Assembly (NCBI GenBank): GCA_003008705.1
Contig: PDUO01000061.1
Span: 73,640-137,639, forward strand
Reading direction: 5' to 3'
Length of the DNA: 64,000 nucleotides
Source: Pezicula radicicola
Taxonomy: Eukaryota; Ascomycota; Leotiomycetes; Helotiales; Dermateaceae
This document shows, one piece after another, positions 21,801-31,397 of the stretch (position 1 is the stretch's first letter; each line of letters starts with the position of its first letter). Made by a program: the position numbers and the translations under genes. The notes under the pieces are model-generated. The model was given only the letters and a program-made list of their open reading frames with translations, had not been told where the DNA came from and did not search any database.

Positions 21801-23747
21801 TTGATCGATACAAGAAAGATGGCAAAAGTAGCTTTGATTCAAAGCCTCGCTCTGGCGCAAGAAAGAAGACATCGAATCGAGACGATAGAGCCCTTGTACG
21901 ATACGCAGTTCGAAATACAAAAGAGACCCTTGATGCCCTTGCTACGCCCTCCAAATCCTCCCACAAACTTGGTCGAAATTCTGTACGAAAAATCCTCCGT
22001 GCTGCTGGTAAAGCAAAGCGCAAGCCTCGCAAGAAGCCTTACCTCAAACCCGAGCACAAACGCAAGCGTCTGATATGGGTTAAGCAAGAGAAGAGGCTGA
22101 AAAGGGACTACAATAAGGTAGTTTGGTCGGACGAGGTTATATTCGAAATTGGAGCCGATGGAAGCATATATTATGTAACACGCGCGCCTGGGGAGGAATA
22201 TTTGGATCAAAATCTGAAGCCTAGCTTCAAGAGTGGGCGTACATCTGTTGGTGTCTGGTCTTGCTATTGTGGCAATGAAATGGGCCCTTTGGTCATTATT
22301 GAGAAGGGTGGTAGAATGACTGGAAAACGCTACCTACAGACAGTCCAAGATCATTTCTTACCTTTCTATCGAAGGATGGTTAAGAAGTATGGCTCTGATG
22401 TAGTAATACAAGAAGATAATGCTCCTTGGNACACTGCGAAGATAGTAAGAAGGTTTTTGGATAGGCAGAAGGTTAAGAGATTACATTGGCCTCCACAATC
22501 GCCAGATCTCTCTCCTATTGAGAATCTTTGGAAGCAAATTAAGATTATAATCGGTAGGAGAAGGCATCAAATCAAGAATATAGGTATGATGGAAAGAGCA
22601 CTACAAGAAGTATGGCCTACAATAGCAGGGGAAACACTTCTTAAACTAAACGCCACTATGCCGAAAAGATTAGCTATGGTTATTAAGAACAAGGGAGGCG
22701 TAATAAAGTATTAAAATCGCTTTAATTTAGTTCAGAAATGAAGCTATTTGGACTAATATTGATGAAGGTATACTAATTCAAAGGAAGTGGTGGTGATTAC
22801 GTAAGTGGCGAACAATTATGGGAACCGATTGTACTAACCCTTTCTCCCCCTAGCCTATGTGGGGACTGCGCTTCAAGTGCAAACAGCACGCCAACTTCGA
22901 TCTATGCTTCAAGTGCTACTGGCATTATCAGAAGACTCATCACCCTCAAGGGCACGAATTCGAACGTAGGGGTACAGGACCCCTCGAAAGTCCCGAATTC
23001 ATCGTTCTGCCACCGAGACCCATTCCGCCCTCTCAACTAGCTTCTCCAGTCAAGACAGTGTCACGGTCGGCAACTTTAGACGCTGTCGAACCCATGACCG
23101 TTACAGCATCTACTTCTTCGACTGCAAGCACCAGTAGCGACTCCAGGATTCTTGTCAGGGCTCCATCAATCTCAAGTCCGACCGTTTCCGTGCCGAGCGT
23201 AGACATATACTACAGCAGCCGTTACGACGAAAGCTATACCCTATCCCGCCGTGACGTGGACAGATACGAAGAATATTATGACTTAGATGACGATTGCGTA
23301 AGGCCTCGGACCAGGTCGAAGCGGAGGGAAAGGAAACGCATCAGCGATAGTAGAAGGAGAAGCATTATCGAGAAAGACGGGCTTGTGAACGAGATCCAGG
23401 TTCTTCCGGTCAAGGCGGTGTCTTTGAATGACACCCTGCCCTCAATTAGAGAGAGCGACGTGCTCAAAATTATAGCCCCCGTCCAAGATATGTCTACGGT
23501 GATGGTCGAAGAGCCCGTGCCATATGAAGTTCAAGCAAAAGAGGCTTATGCAGCTGTGCCAGACATGGGGGTGAGTTGGACTCAGGACGTAGCGCCTAAC
23601 ATAGCGCCACCCATCCAAGATGTGCCGTCTATGGTGTCAGTTGCGGAGGAGGTGAAAGCATTGGATCAACCAGTAAAGGTTGAAACGAAGGATGCTGGAG
23701 ATGTCACCGAGGTCGTAAATGTAGAGTCTAGTGAGACGTCTAGTTAG
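15810..23747 (+). CDS. NLR: hydrolase-like, NACHT, ankyrins, ZZ finger
   Basis: Exons: 15810-15871, 15928-16150, 16207-16263, 16322-16384, 16442-~16681, ~16739-~16892, ~16937-21460, 22854-23747. The N-terminal ~250 residues follow the alpha/beta-hydrolase domain of fungal NLRs, but the nucleophile elbow GHSLGG is FFGEALGG, so the serine is lost. NACHT: Walker A IHGSHGTGKSALSY (~17090), Walker B NLVIDSLTDCD. From ~18420 to ~21340 about 25 ankyrin repeats follow (e.g. GLTALHIAVANGSIKLVKML). The C-terminus is a ZZ finger split by the last intron: CDDC before it, LRFKCKQHANFDLCFKC after it (one ligand is His instead of Cys), then a Ser/Arg-rich tail. Such receptors recognise ligands through repeats and trigger incompatibility or death. 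The sixth/seventh exon junction is uncertain: the best GT-AG pair (16893 to 16936) shifts phase. The last intron holds a transposon. Confidence 0.85.
21532..21560 (+). repeat. Left terminal inverted repeat of the mariner element
   Basis: Starts CAATCGGTTCCCATAATTG directly after the TA duplication and is the exact reverse complement of 22803-22831. Confidence 0.93.
21626..22714 (+). CDS. Tc1/mariner transposase, DD34E
   Basis: About 362 residues from ATG 21626; a second possible start is ATG 21659 (MAITPK). The N-terminal half has a paired helix-turn-helix for terminal-repeat binding (SIPDIIKHFRLPRSTIRSI) and a basic linker (KRKPRKKP). The catalytic triad is present: VVWSDEVIFEI, VVIQEDNAPW, and SPDLSPIENLW, with 34 residues between the second Asp and the Glu, the Tc1-type spacing. 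There is one ambiguous base at 22430, so the residue after DNAPW is unknown (His is usual). No stop or frameshift interrupts it, so it may encode a working enzyme. It is carried in sense orientation in the NLR intron. Confidence 0.92.
   Translation: MKLFRPFFLYNMAITPKTNRKETSSTVRAQICDRYEQGHSIPDIIKHFRLPRSTIRSIIDRYKKDGKSSFDSKPRSGARKKTSNRDDRALVRYAVRNTKETLDALATPSKSSHKLGRNSVRKILRAAGKAKRKPRKKPYLKPEHKRKRLIWVKQEKRLKRDYNKVVWSDEVIFEIGADGSIYYVTRAPGEEYLDQNLKPSFKSGRTSVGVWSCYCGNEMGPLVIIEKGGRMTGKRYLQTVQDHFLPFYRRMVKKYGSDVVIQEDNAPWXTAKIVRRFLDRQKVKRLHWPPQSPDLSPIENLWKQIKIIIGRRRHQIKNIGMMERALQEVWPTIAGETLLKLNATMPKRLAMVIKNKGGVIKY
22803..22831 (-). repeat. Right terminal inverted repeat of the mariner element
   Basis: Exact reverse complement of the left repeat, followed by TA. 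A subterminal direct motif AAATGAAGCTATT occurs once near each end of the element (about 21625 and 22736). Confidence 0.93.
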
Positions 23748-24689
23748 ACATCGATCGCTTCTCTGCAGAGAAAGCCAGAAATATACCGCTCTGACTTTCA
23801 TACTATAGTCGCTTCCTCATTTGCTCGATTCTCTTTTTTTCTCTATAACAAGCCAGGATATGTCGCCCCAGTAGTCAAGAGGAAATCAAGAATATAACTC
23901 AGACGAGGCTGAAAACCAAAGAATTCCATGAGACGAGTCTATTGGCTGGAGGTTGAAATAGTCCATCTTTTCAAATATCCAGCTCCGATTAGATAGTTTC
24001 TACTCCTTTACACAGACGTTGATTATCCAATTAATAAAGGCAAAGACAAGCTATATAGTAATAAACGAGTAAGTACAACTAGTGGTTAGCCCTAGACGAG
24101 CAACGCTTACTAGTATATAATATTACTAATAATATAATATAATATAATATAATATAAGAGTACTATTAGTATAATTAGTATACTAATAAATATATTATTT
24201 TATTAACTATTTAATACATAAACTAATAAGTATTATATAATATATTATTTAATTATATTAATATTAAATATTAATTTCTAATAATTAAAAGAGTAATTTT
24301 ATTATTAGAACTACTAATTAGATTAATTCTAATTAGATTTAGTTTTATATTATAATATAAGTTTATAGTTTTTAATTAACTATTATAATAATACTTAATA
24401 AGGTTTAATATTTTATACTATATATAATAAGTTAAAAAATAATTATTTTATTTTTTAAATTATAAACTTAAAGTTAAACTCTTATATAAACTTTAAAGTA
24501 AACTCTTATATTAGAATTAATATAATAAAAGTAATAGAATTAATAAGGGAATATATATTTTAAATTTACTCTATAGCTATTTGTTATATAATTAACTAAT
24601 TCGATGCGAGATCGCTATCTTAGTAGAAGTTGGCTAATTCAACGTCGAATTAGCTAATTAGGTGCCTCGGAATGGCCATTCCGTAAAAT
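23748..24689. repeat. NLR 3' flank, then AT-rich RIP-like block
   Basis: From about 24050 to 24600 the sequence is almost only A/T with runs such as repeated AATAT, and no reading frame. It marks the end of the gene island. Confidence 0.6.
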
Positions 24690-25170
24690 AGGGAGTGCGT
24701 CGTAACAGTCCGCCTCGTCCTCTTCTCCATCCACATGTAGTGCGGAAAATCCCATAGTCTCATCAACGATAAAGTTAGCTCCGCGTTCGAAGAGCCACTT
24801 TACTATGGTAGTTAAGGCTTTGTTGTTGAGTTTCAGCGCCCATGCAAGCAGGCTTTGTCCAACATGGCTTCTGCGAAGTAAGGGTCGATCGTAGCATTAG
24901 CACACATGTGTAGGACGGTAGAAAATTGTTGCCCAGATAGACAAGTACCAATTTTTTCGCCACCAATTTCGAACCTCTTTGTAATGAACCAGTTCACCAG
25001 GGGTACGAATGATATCTCCTTGATTTCAGGATCATACTCTAGCCCTTTGTTCTACTCGTTCACGAAGACGATAGATATCTAAGCCTATATAAATCTCTTA
25101 GCCCGCTTATTCAGCTAGAACGAGAAGTCGAATATAGCTAGAGATATATCGCTAGTAGAGCTTGTATTAT
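24690..25170 (-). pseudogene. Ankyrin-type NLR tail, degraded
   Basis: Minus-strand frames give KGLEYDPEIKEISFVPLVNW, then FSTVLHMCANATIDPYFAEA, and, one frame over, ALTTIVKWLFERGANFIVD and MGFSALHV. The latter are ankyrin-like helices with the RGAN turn. Above 25080 worn coding sequence with in-frame stops continues. It looks like the repeat-rich C-terminal part of an NLR destroyed by frameshift and RIP. No ATPase domain is left. Confidence 0.5.
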
Positions 25171-25830
25171 ACTAACTATAGACTATAGGGATTAGTTTAT
25201 AACTAATAAATAGATCTTTACCGTACTCAATTATAACGTTATATTTAATTTTATTACTAAGCCTTTTCTGATAGAAATTAGTACTAGTGTCGTCTAGTTT
25301 ACCGAGTAGGATATCGAAGGAGTAAGATACTATTAAGCTTTCTAGTTGAAGTTATTAAGCTTTAAAAGGTTAATTTACTAACCTTCAAATATACTATTAT
25401 ACTACTATACTTTATAGAGGATTTATATTTTAAAGTTTCCTTAGTCGAGGTATAGGAAATTATAAAGATAAGGCTACTTAAAGTATATCCTTCTTTTCTT
25501 AATTTCTACTCTTATACCCTATATTTCTATAAAATTTATTATAGAATACTTAGTATAGGTAATATATATAGCTTTCTAAGCGGTGTTATAGCTATATAAG
25601 AGGGTATCGGCCCGTTATATAATATAGGAGATAAACTTAATTGGGAAACTTAGGTAGGGACCTTCTATATACCTTAGCTGTAACTTACAAGACTTATTTA
25701 TTATTAGCCTAATATCTTTTACAGCTTCTAATTCCTTATTATTAAAAGTTCAATTACAGGGATAGTAGTTGATTATACAAACCTATAATACCTCTTTTTT
25801 GAACAGGATCGGCGATCATATTATAGATCT
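25171..25830. repeat. AT-rich RIP-worn block
   Basis: AT-rich with TAG/TATA-rich text and no open frame. It ends sharply where the MFS fragment begins. Confidence 0.5.
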
Positions 25831-25866
25831 TACTATGTTACGGCCGAGCCTTCCGCGATCTCGGTC

Positions 25867-26559
25867 ATGTACTTCCTCCCTGTGTACTTTCAAGGTGTTC
25901 TTGGCGTTACACCTAGCCGTGTAGAGATTGAACTCCTTCCAACAATACTCTTCATAATACCCGCTGCCATTACCGCCGGAGGCTTGGTATCGAAATTCGG
26001 CCGCTATCGCCTTATTCAGCACGTGGGATTTGCCCTGATGGTGATTGGATTTGGGCTCTTGACATTGCCGAAAGCCAATGCCACAACAGCACAATGGGTT
26101 GGCTACCAACTCGCCAGCGCAGCGGGCACAGGTCTCGTACTCCCTGTACTTCCCCCAACTGTCCAAGCATCTCTCACCGAAGCCGATACTGCACTCTCAA
26201 CCTCAACTTGGGCCTTCATCAGAAGCTTTGGCCTTATCTGGGGTGCCACTATTCCAACAGCTGCTTTCAACAACCGCTTTAACACGCTTCTGTACCGGAT
26301 TACCGATCCTATCATTGCAGAACTCGCAAACGGGAGCGCGTATGAGCATGCTACGAAAAGCTTCATGGATACAATCATGGATCCAGTCACACGTGCACAG
26401 GTTGTTTCTGTATATGTCGATTCGCTCAAGACGGTGTGGTTTGTTTCCGTGGCTTTTGCAATGCTGGCTTTTCTACTAGTAATTATCGAAAAAGAAGTCC
26501 CGCTCAAGAAAGAGCTTAAAACTAATTTTAGCATAGAGGAAAAAGCTAGGTGCTCTTAA
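25867..26559 (+). pseudogene. C-terminal half of an MFS (DHA2-type) transporter
   Basis: The frame from ATG 25867 (MYFLPVYFQGVLGVTPSR) encodes 230 residues matching the second half of 14-helix drug:proton antiporters: several hydrophobic helices (AAITAGGLVSKFGRY, VGFALMVIGFGLLTLP, GYQLASAAGTGLVLPVLPP) and a last helix VWFVSVAFAMLAFLLVII before a short charged tail. Full proteins are about 500-600 residues, so the first ~300 are missing; upstream is RIP-worn DNA. The remaining frame has no stops. In live form it would export toxic compounds at the plasma membrane. Confidence 0.75.
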
Positions 26560-26838
26560 CACAGCAGAGCAAAGGCCACACATTGGGAGTTCTTGGACCA
26601 GGGCCATGGTGCTGGAAGTGTTTAGATTACTTTTGTGGCAGCGTCTCAGATGTTGAGCCCAGTCTACCAGGCTTCTTGGTTAACTAGACTCGACCTGCAT
26701 TAAATTAACTAGGGAGATAGTGTATAAGGAAATGTGTGGTATGTAGGTCGCAATCAACGAGTAGCTTTTCCGAAAGAAGCGTGAGAATCCTCTGCTTTTT
26801 AAGTTTCTTATATTAATGATAAATGAGCTTGACAGGTA

Positions 26839-27193
26839 TCAGTGATATGAATGAATATGAAGGTCTCTATAGATGGATACAATCTGTGGAAGAACGTGAA
26901 GTCCATTACACGTGGTCGCGTCTGTCGAAGCTTCTATATCCTGCTTTGAGAGCTGTCTCCTGACGCTAAGGCGAGGCATGAGAGCACTTCCTACGATGAG
27001 GCCACCTCGGGACCTTTGAGGCTCTGAGTTGGAGTCGAGTCTTCTCAATGTGGTAACAGAGATCGACGTAGCCGCATTCTGTGGTTTCCTCATCGAAGAA
27101 AGATTCAATGTATAATGCCGAGTCGATGGCTCCCTTGAAGGCTAAAGCAACGCTAAGTGCGCCAATAACGCGCCCAGATACTTCAGCTGTCAT
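26839..27193 (-). pseudogene. HeLo-domain gene start, broken
   Basis: From ATG 27193 the frame reads MTAEVSGRVIGALSVALAF, then GAIDSALYIESFFDEETTE and YHIEKTRLQL, which is the N-terminus of a HeLo-type domain (the helical cell-death module of HET-S and relatives). Normally a tryptophan-glycine-aspartate follows 'TRLQL'; here the frame breaks there, and other frames carry only scraps to about 26840. HeLo proteins permeabilise membranes after activation. This copy is truncated and should be inert. Confidence 0.65.
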
Positions 27194-27411
27194 AATGAGT
27201 GCACCAAAGCAAGGACAGGAAGAAATGAGGAGTTTGTAATGAATAGTGAAAAAGAAATGGAGCAATGGATATTTAACGTCATCCTAACTGCACTGCGTGA
27301 TCCAAAGTTGTAGGATTAGCGCTTAAAATCAAGCTGGCTTGGTGATATAGCAGGCTTGGCAGACTATGGGTGGCTGCAATTAGCGAGAGTGCATGATGCC
27401 CTTAATTTCAT

Positions 27412-27921
27412 ATGCATCGGCAAATACACTCGCTGTTGCTGGCTTCTTTGTTTAAATTTGAAATGCTCGTGCATCTGGATGATGATAATCAATACCTCAT
27501 GTCTTCACGAATAGACCGTTCTAGACGTCTGGACTCGGATACTGAGTCTAGTGAACTATCCTCAAGAGCAAGTACAAGACTTTCCCGTCGTTAGAGCCAG
27601 AGCCATAATCGAGATGAAAATGTAGATAACCTACCAGCTCCTGCGACGTTCTTTGATGTTCTTCGAGCATCGACCCTAAACACGATCCCTGCTGTCAATA
27701 TCGACAAACTCGGCGTCCTCGACCGTGAAGGCGAGCCACGACAAATGTTCTCCCTCGGCGGCGGATTAACTACACAAGTCATCCAACGTGTTACGGGTAA
27801 CGAAACCTACAACTTCTTACCTCCAGATTCTACTGTGCCGTTGAAGATCTTCAGCCACAGCAACTCCAGAGAAGTCTACAAATCTATTTTAAACGAGATC
27901 CGGGCATTCTATCAATCTTGA
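27412..27921 (+). pseudogene. Protein-kinase N-lobe fragment
   Basis: The frame from ATG 27412 is stopped by TAG 27592-27594 (CAG to TAG fits) and continues in the same frame to 27921. After a Ser/Arg-rich stretch come VNIDKLGVLDREGEPRQMF, the glycine-rich SLGGGLTTQVIQRV, and DSTVPLKIFSHS, where the lysine fits the ATP-binding lysine of strand 3, then NEIRAF like helix C. The rest of a kinase is absent. It starts 220 bp from the HeLo remnant, divergently. HeLo-kinase fusions exist in fungi, so the two may be parts of one former gene, but that is inference. Confidence 0.55.
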
Positions 27922-28091
27922 AAGTGCTAGAGGCTTCAATAAATAGTGAAGCCAGGAGACTTCAAAGTCTAGTGCCATTGCAAGATGCGGATCACAGCAT
28001 AAGTTCCTATAGAGAACCTGTCATCGCTAATGAGGCTATCAACGACAAGAACCGGGATTTGGAGCGTTTTGGGGTCTATACTTCATTATAG
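27903..28091 (+). other. Short open frame, coding-like, unknown
   Basis: Overlapping the end of the kinase fragment in another frame, 62 codons read ILSILKVLEASINSEARRLQ and then DADHSISSYREPVIANEAI, an amphipathic helical text without stops. It may be the continuation of the neighbouring broken gene after a frameshift. Not recognised. Confidence 0.3.
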
Positions 28092-29060
28092 CCTTGCTTT
28101 CTCATGGTGTCTACTGACATTGCAATAGATCTCGCAAAGCTGCAGTAATGACCATTCTTCCAGTGAACAATCTGAATTGGCTGAGGGCAACGTTCCGTTA
28201 ATGCAGCCCCTCAAGGGCTCCCATGGGTCTCCACCACTCAACTCTACCACTTCGTTGCCTCGTCTGGAGTGAGGCACAATCACACCTACAAAGCGCTGCG
28301 CTGACGGTCTTGTCGAGTGTAGAGCAGAGAAGAGAGTTAGGCATCACGCGGAGGCATACAGATTCTGTCTTCGCTTTTGGTTTCATACTGTGAGCTCTCA
28401 AGCACAATATGTGGGAAATCGAAAGAGAGTCTGAATGGTCTGATCCTGGCAAAATGAGTGGGAGGTAGTAGGCCTTTATATACAAAAGCTGAGCATCAAT
28501 TGAAGCCTAATTCCCCTACAAAATAAGGCATTCCGGATGCGACGACATTGCGCGTGGAGTGCTACAATATAAAATAGAGTTAATAGAGGCCTGAGCGAAA
28601 GGCCTGAAAAAGAAGAAGCAATTATAGTCCAAAATGAGGATGTACTGACACGTGACAAAAATGGGCCACAATGGCTGACACATACTTACTCTGTTATAGA
28701 CTACTCCCGAACGTAGTCGAGCTACCACGTACGATGAGCCTCCTGATGCCTACGTTGACTCCGATACCGAATCGTTTGTTATGAAGTTGAATCCCACACA
28801 TGATAAGCATTACAACGATACGGATGAAAACAACTCGTGCGATCTGGAGTTTCAACACGATCTTCCTGGAATGGCTCACTAGAATTTATATAGAGGGAGA
28901 GGGGTTTTATTATTATATATAAGTAGTCCTTTTAAAAGGTTATTTTTTTAATTTATATATTTATTAATTTATTTTAAATTAAATAATTAACTTATTAATA
29001 AAAATATAATTACTTGGTATACTCTTTGTTAATTTATTAGTTAGATAGTTATTAGATTCT
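28092..29060. other. Mixed repeat DNA, no intact gene
   Basis: Contains a copy of a short dispersed repeat at 28616-28685 (see 51821-51889), an open stretch at about 28690-28880 (plus; SDTESFVMKLNPTHDKHYND) without recognised content, and an AT-rich block from about 28890. Confidence 0.45.
28616..28685 (+). repeat. Dispersed repeat copy A
   Basis: About 70 bp with clear similarity to 51821-51889. The encoded peptides match too: QNEDVLTRDKNGPQWLT here, QNEDILIHNSNGPQWLT there. Probably a shared coding piece of an unidentified transposon family. Confidence 0.6.
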
Positions 29061-29489
29061 ATAGTAGAATTGAGTTCTGTCATAGATCAAAACCTCTCGG
29101 AAGACTAAAAGTAGGTGAAGACAATACAAAAAAAGTCTAGAAAGAGGACCCTCTTAATCAACCACTTCTGCAATTCTCTGATCACTCTCACTCCAGCATC
29201 ACCGGCTAGCTATCAAGACTGTTACTGGCGGTGCTCTGAAGACTTGCTCGTGACTTTGACTACTAATCTGGAGATTGGATAGTCCTTCTCGTCCGATCGA
29301 TCCGTCGGTATACTTTCCGAACTGGCAACTGCTAATCGATCTCTACGGAGGCGTGTCGATATGGCCTAATCCTACCTTTCCTATACTGGGAATCCTTGAC
29401 TTCCATACCTTTGCTTGACTTTTGCTAAGACCTACCAGTTGTCCCTTTCCTGCACGCGTAAAGTCTAATATCCTAAACATCAAATGATT
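29061..29489. other. Intergenic, no gene seen
   Basis: No coding signal recognised. Confidence 0.4.
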
Positions 29490-29870
29490 TGCAACATTGC
29501 TAGTTTGTTTACAAGGTCTTCATCTAATGTGATTTGTCGCAGCTGAGTGTCCCGACGCACGTCATAGTAATTGCATGTTCCCAACCTGCATACATAATGT
29601 AATCCTCGTGCTACCTACCCGCTGGTCTAGCCCCGAGACCTGCATCTTGCTGCATACTCCGCAATAACATAGTGGATTTCTTGAATTGTCGCCGCGCATA
29701 TTATCAAAGCAATAAAACTTATCGCATGGAAAGAATTTGTAATATGGACGGCCTGCATTCCCCTTACGATTCGAGGTCCGAGACCTCGGGTGGCCTATAG
29801 GATGAAGATTTTCCTCTTCCGTCAGCTGTGAACTACGTGATTGTCGTGCATCATGTATAAGTAATGACAC
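29490..29870 (-). pseudogene. GRF-type zinc-finger protein, frameshifted
   Basis: The first frame gives GNAGRPYYKFFPCDKFYCF, then NMRGDNSRNPLCYCGV, the fungal GRF-like zinc-finger signature (G-R-P-Y-Y, paired cysteines, W/F-x-D). After about 29600 the conserved text moves to another frame: RGLHYVCRLGTCNYYDVRRD and LDEDLVNKLAMLQII before a stop. The two parts fit one family protein if a small indel broke it. GRF fingers bind single-stranded nucleic acid in nucleases and helicases; the role of the small fungal members is not known. Confidence 0.6.
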
Positions 29871-30465
29871 AGAATATATCTTCCACAGTCTAGCGTATAG
29901 CGAGTTTCTTTAATATGGTATCTGGCCAGCTCTAGAAATTCAGAGGTATCTCAAGTGTCGTCGAATTTGCTTCCCCGGTAGAGAAACAGGGATAGCAATC
30001 GTCGAAACGATTGGCATTAGAAATATACAGGCGCTAACCAATTGGCCAAACTTACAATCGTAGAGCGACGAAGAATACATGAGATTGGCCCCTTTTAGTT
30101 CGGAAACATTTTCCTTGTCTTGATAATATCCCCCATCATCGGACTTGGCTTGGGCCCTGTACCCCACATGTCGGGTTCGGGTTCGGGTTCGGATTCGTGT
30201 TAGTAGTAGTTGAGGTTATTTGATATTTCCGAAGGTATAGGCTATAAGTATTGTTTTTAATGGAGCTCCTCACACACTTTTATAAATTAGCGAACATATT
30301 ATGCCTCTAAACGTTAATTTTTGCTAGGGATTACTATATAATTACGAAGTTTCTCTATATTTACTGTGAAAGGCTAAGGCCCCCTATGAGCTCCACTGGC
30401 AATCCTTACGGCCTGTACCTGCGTAAACAAGGAACACACCACCTAACCCTAAACTACAATAGATA
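29871..30465. other. Intergenic with GGGTTC tandem repeat
   Basis: No gene seen. A short tandem run of GGGTTC lies at about 30171-30197. Confidence 0.5.
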
Positions 30466-31236
30466 CTTCGTACAGGCCCAAATAATCTTGCCTTTTACGT
30501 CTACACACCCCTAGAAGCTTCGGTCTATAGGGGGTAGGGCCAGCCAATGAGTTTATGATACTTCTACTGCTGCTTTTCCACTTTATTTTCTACTGTAAAC
30601 TCCGCCACTTATCATGGACCAGATATAGATAGTTCCTACCCCTAAAACGCCTATACGCGATTGTACACGCGATGAACGACTTCAAGTACAAACCCTTTAT
30701 TTTGAGGCTGGCTGAACTTAAGGCTAAATAGTCTAATAAACAAACCTTACTCGAGGCTACGTACAATGTGTTCTTGTCCATCGAATAACATCTTAAAAGC
30801 ATGGCCGTGTTGGATGAAAGGCATTTCTTAATATACCTTAATGAAAACGCCTTATCGAGTGGGTTATAACTTCGAAGGGAAACTAATGTGTGCCTTGGCC
30901 AGAAATACTAGCTTTATTAGGTTAGGACTGCAGGATAAAGGCTATGCCTTTGCCTTTCTAGGCTCTTCATTTAAGGTTATTAGTATTATACCTATGAAGT
31001 GGCCTGTATTTTCTCCTGATTTGAACCCTATTAAGACTATTTGGGATATAATAAAGGACTATATTCAAAAGAACTGCCCTGATGTTCATAGGTCCTAAAG
31101 AAACTACGAGCTGCTGTACAGGAGCCTTAGGAGTCTATTACAGAGGCTACAATTAGGGATTTTAATAAAAGCAGCATTGCCAAGTATCTTGCGTACGCAG
31201 ATGCGGGGGGGCAAGATTAAAAGGGCCAGTACGAAG
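30466..31236 (+). mobile_element. Internally deleted Tc1/mariner element
   Basis: The 771 bp element is bounded by TA (30464-30465 and 31237-31238). Its 27 bp terminal inverted repeats begin CTTCGTAC and end TAATCTTGCC, differing at four positions. Inside are the start of a transposase (ATG 30614; RDERLQVQTLYFEAG, LTRGYVQCVLVHRIT) and its end (FSPDLNPIKTIWDIIKDYI), but the middle catalytic part is gone. Several stops fit RIP (TGG to TAG), and the catalytic Glu codon now reads Lys. It cannot move on its own. Confidence 0.85.
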
Positions 31237-31397
31237 TATTAATACCAAGCCTAAGGACCTTGATTCTTTTCAGATTAACCATCAATACAATCTCTATTTA
31301 ACCCCATACCCCACGATGCCCAAACGTGTATCTTGTACAAGTTTGACGCGACACATCTTCACGCTGCACGCTTCGTCCCCTTTCCCTACTCAGCAAT

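Larger units (their letters stand above)
21532..22831 (+). mobile_element. Tc1/mariner element inside an NLR intron
   Basis: A complete 1,300 bp element: perfect 29 bp terminal inverted repeats, TA target duplications at 21530-21531 and 22832-22833, and one long transposase gene. It lies wholly within the intron 21461-22853. Without it that intron would be about 91 bp, with donor GTGAGC, branch CTAAC and acceptor CCCTAG, and it joins the two halves of the ZZ finger in phase. Terminal repeats and gene show no RIP damage, so insertion looks recent compared with the other elements here. Confidence 0.93.
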
